Assembly (NCBI RefSeq): GCF_949987535.1
Contig: NC_080081.1
Coordinates: 33,706,428 to 33,770,427 of the forward strand
Direction of reading: 5' to 3'
Origin: Balaenoptera acutorostrata
Taxonomy: Eukaryota; Chordata; Mammalia; Artiodactyla; Balaenopteridae
DNA: 64,000 bases
The translations under genes were made by a program, and so were the position numbers. Every line of letters begins with the position of its first letter. The stretch's first letter is position 1. The notes below the pieces were generated by a model. The model had not been told where the DNA came from. It searched no databases and saw nothing but the letters and a program-made list of their open reading frames with translations. Of the stretch, positions 1 to 11,744 are shown piece after piece.

Positions 1-2970
1 TATTTTTGCTTTTCTTCTAACTTCTTTAGCTGAGTGCTCATTTAATTTTTGGTCTTTTTTTGTCTTTCTTGGGTGATATAAACATCCAGGAGTATGACTT
101 TCTTTTGAAAATCTGCTTTGAAGATATCTCATGAGTTTTGACTCATGATGTTCTCATTATAATTTCTTATTTGAGGCAGGATTTACTTAGGGAGTGTTTT
201 AGTATTTCCTACATATAGAGTGTTTACATAAAATTTGCTATTCATTTCTAATTTTTTATTGTATTTTTACCAGGTAATATATATATGAACATTTTCCTGC
301 TTTTGTGACTTCACAGAGATTTACTTCATTATCTAATTCATGAATAAATTTTGTAAAGTGCAGGGAGAAATGGAAAAGTTTATTTTTTGTTGTCAGGGTA
401 TAAATGTTGAGGTTATATAGTAACTTTTTATTGAAGATAATCAACATACTGTATTATATTGGTTATATAATAACTCATTACTTACATTATTTAAATTCTC
501 TATTTTTGCTTTCTTTAGATCATAGAGGGCTTTGAATGAATCGAAAATTTAAAAATACTTTGAATAAACATAAACGTTAGCATTCTGTGTAATAGAAAAT
601 GCCCAAAGTAACTTCTTCCTAATTATATTTGAATCAAAAATATATACTTTGAAAATACAATTTATGAATGAAACTCTGAACAAGTTTATAATCATAGAGA
701 TTTAAGGACTTTGAAATCTATGAATTTAAGAATTGTTTTGCTGTCTTTACAGATTTCTAAGTGAGAATGTTTCTAACCCAATTCAAAAAGTATACCACAT
801 AACTAAGTCAAAATTCATCTTTTCTTCTATCTGTAGACAATCCTGATTCTCCTCTGTTGGTTTCCTTATATTTCACTACACTCAGCGTGTCCTGGATATT
901 TGGTGTGGGTTAGAGAAAGAATACATTTGTAAAGAGTGCATACTGATGTGGTTATTTGCAGTGTAGTATTCTAAAAGGACAGGTTGACTTTGTTTTAATT
1001 TTTTCTATGATTTTTTTCCCTGTTGCTAAGTATCTAAAGTGGAATTGGATTTAAAGTGTTTTGTACTTTAAAATGTTAGTGGATGTCACTGAGCACTGAA
1101 TCTCTGTGAAAGGCCATCACCTTTTATGATAAATGAAAATGAAAAACTAAATGTGAAGATGCATTATTAAGAACGAGCATTTATTTCAAAATGAACATTA
1201 TCTTATAGTTCTGGAAATTGTGTAAATCAAAATGGAAGAAACTGATGTATTTACAAAGGTTAATATCATCTGAACACCTTTCTTCAGTAACTACCTTGAC
1301 ACACTGAAGTTTCTTAAATGTTTCCATATAGTTGACTTAGAGTCTTTAAATAAAAAGAAAATCACCAACCTAAGCAGTAATCTAAAACTATGTAGACTTT
1401 GTAATGGAAACAGCACTAAAGCTCAATTTGCTTTTTCTGGATTTTTTCCCAGTTTTATTTTGCGTGAGAGGAAATAACATTTTCTTAAGACTAACAAAAC
1501 CATTTTTTTCTTTTGCTAACAAAAATAATTATAAATAAATGTCAGAACAGTTTGTTGATTTACAAATTTCATTGGATAGAAAACATGTGGATTCCTATAA
1601 AGCTTACTTTGTATCTCAGATACATTTATATCCTTAAAACTTTTTTACTAGTAAACTCCTTCAGAGAGTTCATATGTTACAATATTTCAGCTTATAAAAA
1701 TAATTTTAGTTTAGTTCTACTGTGTTAAACTTTTCCTTCAAAATTTTCATTTGTTTCTTAAAGTGGAAAAATAAAAGCACATGTGTTTGTCTCCCCAAAT
1801 AAAAATTGTGCTTGTAAATTATGGAAACATCTTAGTCTCCTGGATTTTTTTCCTAAAATATCTCATTTAGAAATAATAAGAGAAAAATAAGAAATTAAAC
1901 CAAATTAAAAACCATCTTTGCACAAAGAAACAGAACAGCAACAAAAAAAATCTCCCCAAACTACCTCATCATTCAGTCAACATTCTAAGTTAAGTATGTT
2001 ACGTGGAAAAGAATATGGGGAAGTGTGCCTAGAAAACAAATGAAGTGATACCGAAAAGTTTAAAGATGAAGTAAAATGGAAACAGTTTTTAACTGTTGAT
2101 TTTGTCTCTGAATGTTGTAAATAAACAGTTATATAACTGTGTTTTTCTAGCCCTGTCTCCCTTCCTCTGATCTTTGAAGTGTGTCACTCTTTCATTTTGC
2201 CATTCAACAGTATGACATGCAAAAGCTTTGTTCAGACAGTTTAATTTAATCACTGCCACTGGTTCAACAAGATGATAAAATCCCCTGTGCTGTACAACAG
2301 CCAACATCCAGCTCACTGTTATCTGATACTGTTTGAAGCTTCTCTCATGAATGCATGCTGATAACACAAGAACTCCAAACATGTCATAAACAATATATTA
2401 ATGCCCCAGTTGGAATTCCATTAGAATAAGAAGTATATGAAGTTTAGGCTATTCAAGTAGGCCAATGTAATAAAATGTAATTTGGACTAATCTTCCCAAA
2501 GAATGTCCTGTGTTTGAAGCTGACAGTCTCCTATCACATGCAAAAGTAATTGCTTGTTGACTGCACTGCAGACTTTTGAATCATGGCCTTTGTACTTCAA
2601 GCACCTTCCAGGTGTCTCAGCTAGAAGACAATCTGTCTCTTTGTTTAAATGGAAAGACATCTAAAGTATAAATAATAAAACAAACGGCGGGTATTTTAAT
2701 GAATATTGCTCATCTAGATTGGAATTTGTGGAAATCTGAGATAGGAGTCGTTTAAAGTCAAAACACAACAGAACACATTCTTTGAAGTGTTAGTTTCAAT
2801 GATCACATCTTTAAGTTTTTCTAATTTAGAATATATAAAAATACCACCAATATTTATGTATGAAAGTCTTGCTCAATTTAGAAAATGCAAAACTATTGGA
2901 GGAAAGATGAAACAATAGTTTGCAATTTAATAAAGCATCTATGAAGTGTGTTTTTTCTTTTAGTATTAAA
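1..2970. other. AT-rich non-coding DNA, no element recognised
   Basis: Nearly 3 kb in which I recognise no gene, RNA or mobile element. Open frames are short, lack any familiar domain and are what AT-rich DNA gives by chance. Very old, diverged repeats could be hidden here. The stretch about 2430-2665 is compositionally more complex than its surroundings and is listed separately as a candidate conserved element. Confidence 0.6.
2430..2665. promoter_or_regulatory. candidate conserved non-coding element
   Basis: Repeat-free, balanced-composition stretch in AT-rich surroundings, with homeobox-like TAAT/ATTA cores and no coding potential. It has the look of mammalian conserved non-coding DNA. 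That is an impression from composition only; conservation was not measured. Confidence 0.22.
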
Positions 2971-2974
2971 AGTA

Positions 2975-4345
2975 TTAAAACACATACATAGTGCTTACCA
3001 TGTCCAGGCACTGTTCTAAGCGTCTTTTTTTTTTTTTTTTAACATCTTTATTGGAGTATAATTGCTTTACGATGGTGTGTTAGTTTCTGCTTTATAACAA
3101 AGTGAATCAGCTATACTTATACATATATCCCCGTATCTCTTCCCTCTTGTGTCTCCCTCCCACCCTCCCTATCCCACCCCTCTAAGTGGTCACAAAGCAC
3201 CGAGCTGATCTCCCTGTGCTATGCGGCTGCTTCCCACTAGCTATCTATTTTACATTTGGTAGTGTATATATGTCCATGCCACTCTCTCACTTTGTCCCAG
3301 CTTACCCTTCCCCTGCCCATGTCCTCAAGTCCATTCTCTAGTAGGTCTACGTCTTTATTCCCATCCTGCCCCTAGGTTCTTCATGACCATTTTTTAAAAT
3401 TTTAGATTCCGTATATATGTGTTAGCATATGGTATTTGTTTTCCTCTTTCTGACTTACTTCACTCTGTATGACAGACTCTAGGTCCATCCACCTCACTAC
3501 AAATAGCTCAATTTCGTTTCTTTTTATGGCAGAGTAATATTCCATTGTCTATATGTGCCACATCTTCTTTATCCATTCATCTGTTGATGGACACTTAGGT
3601 TGCTTCTATGTCCTGGCTATTGTAAATAGAGCTGCAATGAACATTGTGGTACATGATTCATTTTGAATTATGGTTTTCTCTGGGTATAGGCCCAGTAGTG
3701 GTATTGCTGGGTCGTATGGTAGTTCTATTTTAAGTTTCTTAAGGAACCTCCATATTGTTCTCCATAGTGGCTGTATCAATATTCATTCCCACCAACAGTG
3801 CAAGAGGGTTCCCTTTTCTCCACACCCTCTCCAGCATTTATTGTGTGTAGATTTTTTGATGATGGCCATTCTGACTGGTGTGAGATGATACCTCATTGTA
3901 GTTTTGATTTGCATTTCTCTAATGATTAATGATGTTGAGCATTCTTTCATGTGTTTGTTGGCAGTCCGTGTATCTTCGTTGGAGAGATGTCTGTTTAGGT
4001 CTTTTGTCCATTTTTGGATTGGGTTGTTTGTTTTTTTGATATTGCGCTGCATGAGCTACTTGTGTATTTTGGAGATTAATCCTTTGTCAGTTGCTTCCTT
4101 TGCAAATATTTTCTCCCATTCTGAGGGTTGTCTTTTCGTCTTGTGTCTTATTTATTCCAGCTCTTTAAACCCCACAACCCTTCTAAAATTATTTATTTAT
4201 TTATTTATTTTACAGGTAGTGCAAAGAGAGGCTGAGTAATTTGCTAAATCCTAGAGCTTTTGGTTGAAATGGGATTTAAACTCAGGCAGTCTGTTCCAGA
4301 GTCCGTGTTCTAACAATTATGCTTCTCTTGCACTCAGGAAGGGTC
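2975..4345 (-). repeat. MIR SINE split by an L1 insertion
   Basis: Two MIR pieces in reverse orientation flank the L1 at 3024-4150. The left piece (about 2975-3023) carries the reverse of the MIR 3' part (CCAGGCACTGTTCTAAGCG). The right piece (about 4155-4345) carries the reverse of the MIR body (TTTACAGGTAGTGCAAAGAG, then GCAGTCTGTTCCAGAGTCCG). Together they form one old MIR cut by the later L1. A TTTA run at about 4190-4212 has grown inside the right piece. Confidence 0.8.
3024..4150 (-). mobile_element. L1 LINE, 5'-truncated
   Basis: Starts on the + strand with a T run (3024-3040), which is the poly(A) tail of a minus-strand L1. The cetartiodactyl-type L1 3'UTR follows, then the C-terminal part of ORF2. 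On the minus strand at 3783-4052 the translation contains [13 protein letters not shown], the cysteine/histidine cluster near the ORF2 C-terminus, though the next expected cysteine is lost (HCWWE). The copy ends within ORF2, so it is strongly 5'-truncated and cannot be active. A clear target-site duplication was not found. Confidence 0.92.
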
Positions 4346-4494
4346 AGGCTTATTACAACATTAAAAAAAAAAAAAAAACTATTTTAAAATTTTATTTTGG
4401 TGAACGTTGAAAATTGGAGATGGCGGATTCACAAGAGTGCAAGAGTGATTGCAAGAGTGATCTAATATGGAAATATAATAATGTTAATTCCACG

Positions 4495-4650
4495 TGTAAA
4501 TCTTGTCAGTGGTTCCCCACTTGCTGGCACTCTTTCCAGGGCGTGGAAGGACCTTTTACAACTCGAATTTTACCTTTTGCATTTATCCCGTGTGCTCTTA
4601 ATTCTCCAGTGACACTGATTATTTGCAGTCATTGGAATGACTTTTTTTTT
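4495..4650 (+). repeat. possible L2 LINE fragment
   Basis: Contains the L2-like sequence CAGTGGTTCCCCACTTGC followed by diverged text similar in layout to the L2 coding end. Too decayed to be certain. It lies between a 16-base A run (4363-4378) and the older LINE-like block that begins near 4690. Confidence 0.35.
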
Positions 4651-4689
4651 TTTTCTTCTCATTTTGATGAGCCTTTCATTCACTGGACA

Positions 4690-5625
4690 AAAAAAAAATT
4701 TTTTTTTGAACATTTATTATGTAATAGGCTCCATATCTAGGGATACATCAATTAAGAGAACGTGGAGCTTGCGTCCTAGTGCAGAAAGACCAACTAGGAA
4801 TGAGCATCATAGATAAGTATAGTATGTTAGAAGCTGATAAGTATTATGGGGAAAAGGTTAGAACAAGGTAAGGGGAATTGAGAATGTGAGGTAGTAGTTT
4901 GGGAGGAAAGGTGAGGTGCAGTTTCATATAGAGGGTTTGAAGTAGGTCACCTTTGAGTAAGACTTGCAGAAGGCAGGGGAATTAGACACATGGAGATCTG
5001 GAAGAAAAGAGTTCCAGCAGAGGGAACAGCCAGTGCAAAAACCCTAATATGAAAATCTGCCTGTCCTGTTCTAGGAGCAGCAAGGAGACCAGTGAGGCTG
5101 GAGAAGAGTGAGTAGGGGCGAGGAGTCAGAAAGAGAACGGTGCTGGGAAAGGGAGCAAGAGAGATTGAGGGGATGAGTTGTGAAGGCCTTTTATACCATG
5201 GTAAGACTTTAGCTTTTACTGTAAATGGAGTGGAAGGCCACTGCAGAGGACTACTGTCATCTTACTTACATTTTAAAATGATAATGCTGGATGCTGTGTT
5301 GAGAATAGACCATAGAGTGTGGCAAAATTAGAAACAGCAAGACTAGGGAGAGGTAGGAATCTATTGCAGGTGAGAGACGATGGTGGCAGAGGTGGTGAAA
5401 CGTCCATAGATTGTGGATATATTTGGAAAGTAGAGACAACAGCCTTTCCTGGTAGGCTGGATAGATATATGAGAGAACGAGAGGAGTCAAGAATGACTCT
5501 TAGTTTTCTGTTCTGAGCAACTGGAAAGATGGAGTTGCTAGTGATTGACACAGAACAGCTCCTGGTGGAGCAGATTTTGAAAAAGAACCAGGGTTCTGTT
5601 TTGGGTGTTCAAGTTCAGTTTTGCA
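4690..5625 (-). repeat. ancient LINE 3' region (L2/L1M class), antisense
   Basis: A purine-rich block recognisable from mammalian old-LINE reverse complements: GGAACAGCCAGTGCAAA, then the AGTGAGGCTGGAGAAGAGTG segment, then GAGGAGTCAAGAATGACTC. A diverged second copy of the same family lies at about 16860-17300. I do not commit to a subfamily. The many plus- and minus-strand open frames here are chance frames in purine-rich repeat DNA. Confidence 0.6.
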
Positions 5626-5697
5626 CATTCTGAAATGCTCTGTCTAATTTTTGTTGTCTGGCAAGACATTATTTGTATCTTAAGAATGATCTCAGGC

Positions 5698-6008
5698 GGC
5701 TTCCTTGGTGGCGCAGTGGTTGAGAATCTGCCTGCTAACGTAGGGGACACGGGTTCGAGCCTTGGTCTGGGAAGATCTCACATGCCGCGGAGCAACTAGG
5801 CCCGTGAGCCACAACTACTGAGCCTGCGCGTCTGGAGCCTGTGCTCCACAACAAGAGAGGCCGCAATAGTGAGAGGCCCGCGCACCATGATGAAGAGTGG
5901 CCCCCGCTCGCCACAACTAGAGAAAGCCCTCGCACAGAAACGAAGACCCAACACAGCCAAAAATAAAAAATATAAAAATAAATAAATAAATAAAAGATTA
6001 CTATAAAA
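5698..6008 (+). mobile_element. CHR-type tRNA-derived SINE, central-deletion form
   Basis: Begins GGCTTCCTTGGTGGCGCAGTGG, the tRNA-related head with the A-box-like GTGGCGCAGTGG and the B-box-like GGTTCGAGCC. It ends in a TAAA-rich tail. It is flanked by a duplication of AGAATGATCTCAGGC (5683-5697) and AGAATATCTCAGGC (6009-6022), one base shorter. It lacks an internal block that is present in the full-length copy at 40854. Open frames across it on both strands are SINE translations, not genes. Confidence 0.95.
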
Positions 6009-6094
6009 AGAATATCTCAGGCTTTCCTTGATCATTACCCCCTTTCTTGAGTAACTTGTTTTCTTCTGGACCCAATAGCATTCCATGTAAACCT

Positions 6095-6240
6095 CTATTA
6101 AGCCCTTTTCACCTTATTATACTTGATGGACATTGCCTTTCTTCCAGACTGTGATTCCCAATAGCCAACACTATTCCTGACATGTAATACAGGGCTCAAC
6201 TAGTATTTACAGAATAAATAAAAAAATAAAAAGAATGAAG
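6095..6240 (+). repeat. L2 LINE 3' end
   Basis: Ends with GGGCTCAACTAGTATTTACAG and an A-rich tail, a diverged form of the L2 terminus. The preceding cytosine/thymine-rich text fits the end of L2. Old and inactive. Confidence 0.55.
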
Positions 6241-6510
6241 TCACTATATGTTCAAATAGTGATTTATAACTTGTGAAAGTCAGAAAATTGTAAAGAAAAC
6301 TAGGGCTTTGATTTAAGCGAGGAAACCTGCACATGATGTACTCTTTTCCTAAGAATTCCCATATAGCTGACTGATTGCAAGGCCATACTTACAGTTTTGT
6401 GGATCTTTAAGAGATTCTACCAGTGTTTAAGATAAGGAATTTGCTCATTGTTCTAAGGCAAATCTTACAGTTTTCCCACATCTTTTAGCTCTACAATCTG
6501 TCACTTCCTG

Positions 6511-7558
6511 TTATTGGTTGAATTATGTCCCCCCAAGTAGGGATGTTGAAGTCCTAACCTCCCAGTACCTCAGAAAGTGACCTTATTTGGAAATAGGGTC
6601 TTTACAGAGGTAATCAAGTTAAAATGAGGTCATTAGGGTGGGCTTTATCCAGTATGACTGGTGTCCTTATATAAAGAGGGAATTTGTACACAGAAAGATA
6701 CATTGCATAGAGGAAAGATGATGTGAAGAGACACAAGAGGACAACCTCACTACTGGAGTAATGCATCTACAAGCTGAGGAACACCAAGGATAGCTGGTAA
6801 ACACCAGAAGACAGAGGAGGCAAGGAAGGACTTCCCTAGAGCCATCAGAGAGAATGTGGCCCCACCAATACCTTAATTTTGGATTTATAGTATCCAGAAC
6901 TGTGAGACAATAAATTTCTGTGGTTTTAGGCTACGTAATTTAAAAAAAAAATTTATTAAAGTATAGTGGATTTGCAATGTTGTGTTAATTTCTGCTGTGT
7001 AGCCAGGTGACTCAGTTATACACATATATATATTCTTTTTCATATCCTTTTCTATCATGGTTTATCATAGGATATTGAATATAGTTCCCTGTGCTATACA
7101 GTAGGACCTTGTTGTTTATCCATCCTATATATAATAGTTTGCATCTGCTATCCCCAAACTCCCAAATCCTTCCCACCCCCGCATCCCTTCCCCCTTGGCA
7201 ACCACAAGTCTGTTCTCTATGTTTGTGAGTCTGTTTCTGTTTTGTAGATATGTTCATTTGTGTCATATTTTAGATTCCACATATAAGTGAGATCATATGG
7301 TGTCTGTCTTTCTCTTTCTGATTTACTTCGCTTAGTATGATAATCTCTAGGTCCATCCATGTTGCTGCAAATGACATTATTTCATTCTTTTTAATGGCTG
7401 AGTAATATTCCATTGTGTGTATGTGTATACATATATATATATACATCTTCTTTATCCATTCATCTGTCAATGGACATTTAGGTTATTTCCATGTCTTGGC
7501 TATTAAGCTACCTAATTTTTGATACTCTGTTAATGGCAGACCTAAAAAACTAATATAC
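6511..7558 (+). mobile_element. MLT1-type ERVL-MaLR LTR, split by an L1
   Basis: Starts TGTTATTGGTTGAATTATG and carries typical MLT1 landmarks: GACCTTATTTGGAAATAGGG, AAGTTAAAATGAGGTCATT and AACTGTGAGACAATAAATTT (polyadenylation region). It is interrupted at 6941 by an L1 and resumes at about 7504 with AAGCTACCTAATTTTTGAT, ending CAAAAACTAATA-like at about 7558. No internal retroviral genes are seen; this is a solo LTR. Confidence 0.85.
6942..7503 (-). mobile_element. L1 LINE 3' end inside the MLT1 LTR
   Basis: Antisense L1 3'UTR with landmarks such as GTTCCCTGTGCTATACAGTA and TTTAGATTCCACATATAAG. The flanking LTR sequence is duplicated as GGCTACGTAATTT (6929-6941) and AAGCTACCTAATTT (about 7504-7517), with small differences that date the insertion as old. 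5'-truncated, about 560 bp. An AT microsatellite (about 7420-7445) lies inside. Confidence 0.9.
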
Positions 7559-7624
7559 ATCTTCTTCACTTCTTCCCAGTGGCAGATAAATTTTCACAGG
7601 ACCATACATTGTTATTCTACAGTG

Positions 7625-7870
7625 AAGCAATATAGCAGATGTTGAGGCACATGTACTCCAGTCTCTGGTTGTTTCAGTTCAAATCCTGACTCTAGTACTT
7701 ACTGGTTGTGTGACCTTGAACAATTTAACCCCTTTGAACCTCAGTTTCCTCTGCTGAAAAATGGGAATAATCTATCTTAAAGTATTATTGTGAGAATTAA
7801 GTGGAATAGTGCATGTCGAGTATTTGGAGTGTGCTTGGTATGTAGTTCACACATAGCAAAGATTAGCCTG
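7625..7870 (+). repeat. MIR SINE
   Basis: Forward MIR with GTGTGACCTTGAACAATTTA, CCTCAGTTTCCTC, AAAATGGGAATAAT and a 3' region near GTGCTTGGTATGTAG. Nearly the whole element can be followed. Confidence 0.8.
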
Positions 7871-8094
7871 CTACAGTTCCTAGATGCACAAACGAGAACG
7901 ACATAATTCACTTGGAGATGTGGATCAGTAATGGAAATGCCCCATCCACAACAAAAGGTGGAAAGTAAGATGTTGAGAACTCAGGTCCCGTTAACAGACT
8001 AAATTCATAGTTTATACTGAAAAGATTTTTTTTTTACTTATTTATATTTTCCTTTGCCTAGAAGATTCCAGTAAAACAAAAAAGGATTACACTT

Positions 8095-9300
8095 TCATTT
8101 TAAAAAATGACTTTATTAAGGTATACAAAAACTACAAATATTTAAAGGGTACTGTGTGAAAAGTTTTTGACCCATGAAACCATCACCACACTCAAAATGC
8201 TGAATGTACCAGTCATGCCCAAACATTTCCTCATCCTCCCTGGTAATTCCTCCTTACACCTTCCCACCCAGACTCCCGCACTGCCTCCCATCCCTGTCCC
8301 AGGCACCCATTGATCTGCCTTCTGTCACTACAGATTACTTTGCATTTTTTAGAGTTTTATATAATGGAATTGTACACACTACAGTTTTTGTCTGGCTTCT
8401 TTTACTCTGCAAAATGATTTTGAGAATCATCTGTGTTGTTCTGTGTATTAGTAGTATATCCTTTGTTTGCTGATTAGTATTCCATTTCATACTACCATTT
8501 GTTGAGGGACTTTTGGGGTAATTTTGATTTTTGACTATTACAAATAAAGTTGGTATGAACACTCAGGTATAAGTTTTTGTATAGACATATGCTTTTCATT
8601 TCTCTTGGGTAAATATCTAGGAGTAGAAAAGCTGGATCATATGGCAGGTGTCTAACATTTTAAGAAACTGCCAAACTATTTTCCAAAGTGACTGTACCAA
8701 CTTACATTCCCATCAACAGGATATGAAATTCCAGTTACCCCATATTCTTGTCAATGCTTAGTATGGTTAGCTTTTAAAATTTTTAAATTTTACCCATTCT
8801 AACAGGTATGTAGTAGTATCTCATTGCAGCTTTAGTTTGCATTTCTGTAATGACCAATAATGTTTAGCATCTTTTCAGGAGCTTATCTGCATTCAGTATA
8901 TCTTCTCTGGTGAAATGTCTGTTCAAATCTTATGCCATTTAAAAAATTGAATTGTTTTCTTATTATTGTTTTAAGAGTTCTTCATATATTCTAGATATGC
9001 AAGTCTTTATCGAATATATACTTTGCAAATATTTTCTCCAGATCTATGATTTATCTTTTCCTTCACTTAACAGTGCCTTTCAAAGAGCAAAAGATTTTAA
9101 TTCTGATAAAGTCCAATTTATCAATTTTTTCTTCTATAAATCATGCTTTGGGTGCCATATCTAAGAAATCTTAGCTTAACCCAAAGTCACAAAGATTTCT
9201 TTTCCTAAATTTTCTTTTGGAAGTTTTATAATTTTAGTTTTCATATTTAGGTCTATGATCCATTTTGAGTAACACTTTTTATATGACGACAAAAAGATTT
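8095..9300 (-). repeat. L1M-type old LINE, antisense
   Basis: Begins with an antisense L1M 3'UTR (ACTTTATTAAGGTATACAAA, CATGAAACCATCACCACA) and runs into the antisense end of ORF2 (TTTGCAAATATTTTCTCC at about 9023, CTATGATCCATTTTGAG at about 9253). Heavily mutated; no usable frame remains. Confidence 0.85.
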
Positions 9301-9369
9301 TCTAATTTGGACAACTAACTTACTAATATGAATTTTCTCTTTTGTCTGTGAGACCAGTAAAGCAAGAAG

Positions 9370-11305
9370 GGGCAGGACCTTCCTTTTATTTTTAAGCCCA
9401 ATTGTTACATAGTGGAGCTAGTTTTAACAATGTTTTTCAATAACTGACAGTTCACCTAAGTTACCATTCTGTTTAATATTTCAGTTCTGTATACATCATG
9501 ACCAAACTCACACTGTGGTCAAACAGTATATTCTCCAAAGAAAGCATGCCTCAGAGGAATTCTCATTGCCCATGGCACTCCTGGGCTGTAAAGTTTTGGA
9601 TTTAAGTAGTACCTTAACTCTTAACTGTAAACTTTCTGCCTCTGCCTAAATGGATTCCAAGTGCCTTGAAAGAGTTAAAGTGCCTTTCTAAGAGTCTGAA
9701 TGATGGCTAGGAAATAACCAGGGAGAATCAGGCTTAGATTTATTTTCTTAAGATACACTGTTTGTATATTCTCCTGCAAATTTCATTGAGGTACTGTGCA
9801 AACACAAGTCTTTAGTTCATTGCCTTCTCATAATGGATACACAGCAAAATTGGATTGAATGGAAAATAGTTCTTGCTTGCTCTGTATTTGTCTTTGAATC
9901 TAAGACTTTAGCTGGCTATCTCACTGCTCAGTTCTTCTTTTCCCTTACGAGTGTCCCTTGAGTACAAGAAGACAACTTTAGTGTTACTGATTTCAAGAAT
10001 TTTGAGTAATAAAATTAGTAGTGTTACATATAAAGTCATTCTAATGCTGCTGTTTCCCATATTTTTAGCTTCCTTGGACTTTTTTTTTTTTTTTTTTTTT
10101 TACTCCATTACATCTTAGTGAACAAAACAAACTTCCTAATATACGTAGCTTTGGTCTTCTGAAATTCATAACATATCAACAGCTATAAAAACACTTTTCA
10201 GGAAAGAATTCCAAGAGATTGATTGTTTCACTTTCTCTCTTAGAAAAGTGACCATAAAAAATCAATCACAATTGTTTTATAAATATGCCTACTCTGCACC
10301 AAATTCTTGCTTCCTCTTTCAACAAAATTTATCCATCCATTAACTCACAGACAAGTAAACAAAAATGAATTGTCATTTGCATTATTTTATTAGTGTCATA
10401 TGAGATTATGGCATATTATTGACTTCTTCAAGAATGTTTTACTCAAGGAGGAACAGTTTAACATGCACCAATCAAGGTCAATATTGGATATGCATTAATT
10501 TTTCCAAAAATGCTGCAAGGCAATTTTTCTCTACAAATCTCTGTTGTTATTGATAGTTCTATACAAAATTATCATCGTGGCCAAATGATAGTTTAGCTAA
10601 GCTTTAATTATAAAAAATGGATTCTTATCTGCTTTGCTACTTTGTATCCCAGATGTATTTACCCACCACTTAATTCATTTGCTCACCCATTCCCAAAGTA
10701 AGTCTGGAAAACTTGAAGCATTTTTGCTGACTCAATTTAATATCATCAAAATTTTTTTCATTAGGGATTCCTAGCAGTTTAGGGGTTTTTACTTTTTACC
10801 TTCAGTGGATCTGTGAGACTAATTGATACATTCTAAAAGCTGGTCAGTTGTATGATATGACCCATCATTGCTACCTTTTAGGGTATTTAAATCATTTGCA
10901 GAGGATTGCACTTTAAATAAAGAGATCCTAACATTCCCAAATCATATTTTGGGTTTAATGACTCTATGCAACTCAATGTTCAGTTAATTAATTAGTTCCT
11001 GTGTCACATATCAAGTGTTCTCACAAGAGTAGGTGCTCATGATATTGTTTTTGCTATTAATGATGAAAATATGAGAACATGTTAACTCAAGCTAATGTAG
11101 CATATACATTCTTTAAAATCCCTTTGTGTGTCTTATCTGGCTTAAGTAACCATTTCCTCTTTTAAGGGGCCTACTCTCATCTTTATCTCAAATGTGTTCT
11201 TTAATTCTGCTTGGATGATAATATTTAAAAAATATCTTTTCTCTTTGATTCAGTTTCTCTATCAGTTCAAAGTTTCTGAATCTTATTTAAAGGCCTCTCA
11301 CATTT
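9370..11305. other. AT-rich non-coding DNA, no element recognised
   Basis: About 1.9 kb without a recognisable gene or mobile element apart from a T run of about 21 bases at 10081-10101, which may mark the tail of an element I cannot name. Open frames are short and unremarkable. Confidence 0.55.
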
Positions 11306-11309
11306 CTAA

Positions 11310-11693
11310 TTATAAATACGTTTTTACTGAAGTATGATGGACATACACTATATTAGTTTCAGGTGTAAAACATAATGATTTGATATTGTATATATTGCAA
11401 AAAGATCACCACAATAAGCCTAGTTAACATTCGTCACCACACATAGTTACAGAATTTTTTTTTCTTGTGATGAGAACTTCTAAGATTCCTACTCTCTTAG
11501 CAGCTTTCAAATATGCAACACAGTTTACTACCTATAGTCGTCACACTGTGACACTACATCCCCATGACTATGTATTCTATAACTGGAAGTTTGCAAGTTT
11601 TGACTCCTTTCACCCATTTACTCACCCCCATCCCGCCTCTACCAACCGCCAATCTATTCTCCGTATCTATGGGCTTGGTTTAACACATTCTTT
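11310..11693 (-). repeat. L1M-type LINE 3' end, antisense
   Basis: Reverse L1 3'UTR with landmarks TTTTTACTGAAGTATGATGG, TTAGTTTCAGGTGTA and CCAACCGCCAATCTATTCTC. Old and truncated. The frame at 11467-11748 is a chance translation of this repeat. Confidence 0.75.
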
Positions 11694-11744
11694 CCTTAAT
11701 AACATAATAAGTTCCCCAAAGGCAGAGACCACTTTTTATTCTGA

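Noticed and set aside
4985..5025. CTCF-like CCAGCAGAGGGAAC
   Set aside because: Lacks the GGC core cytosine and lies in an ancient repeat family where this text is the consensus.
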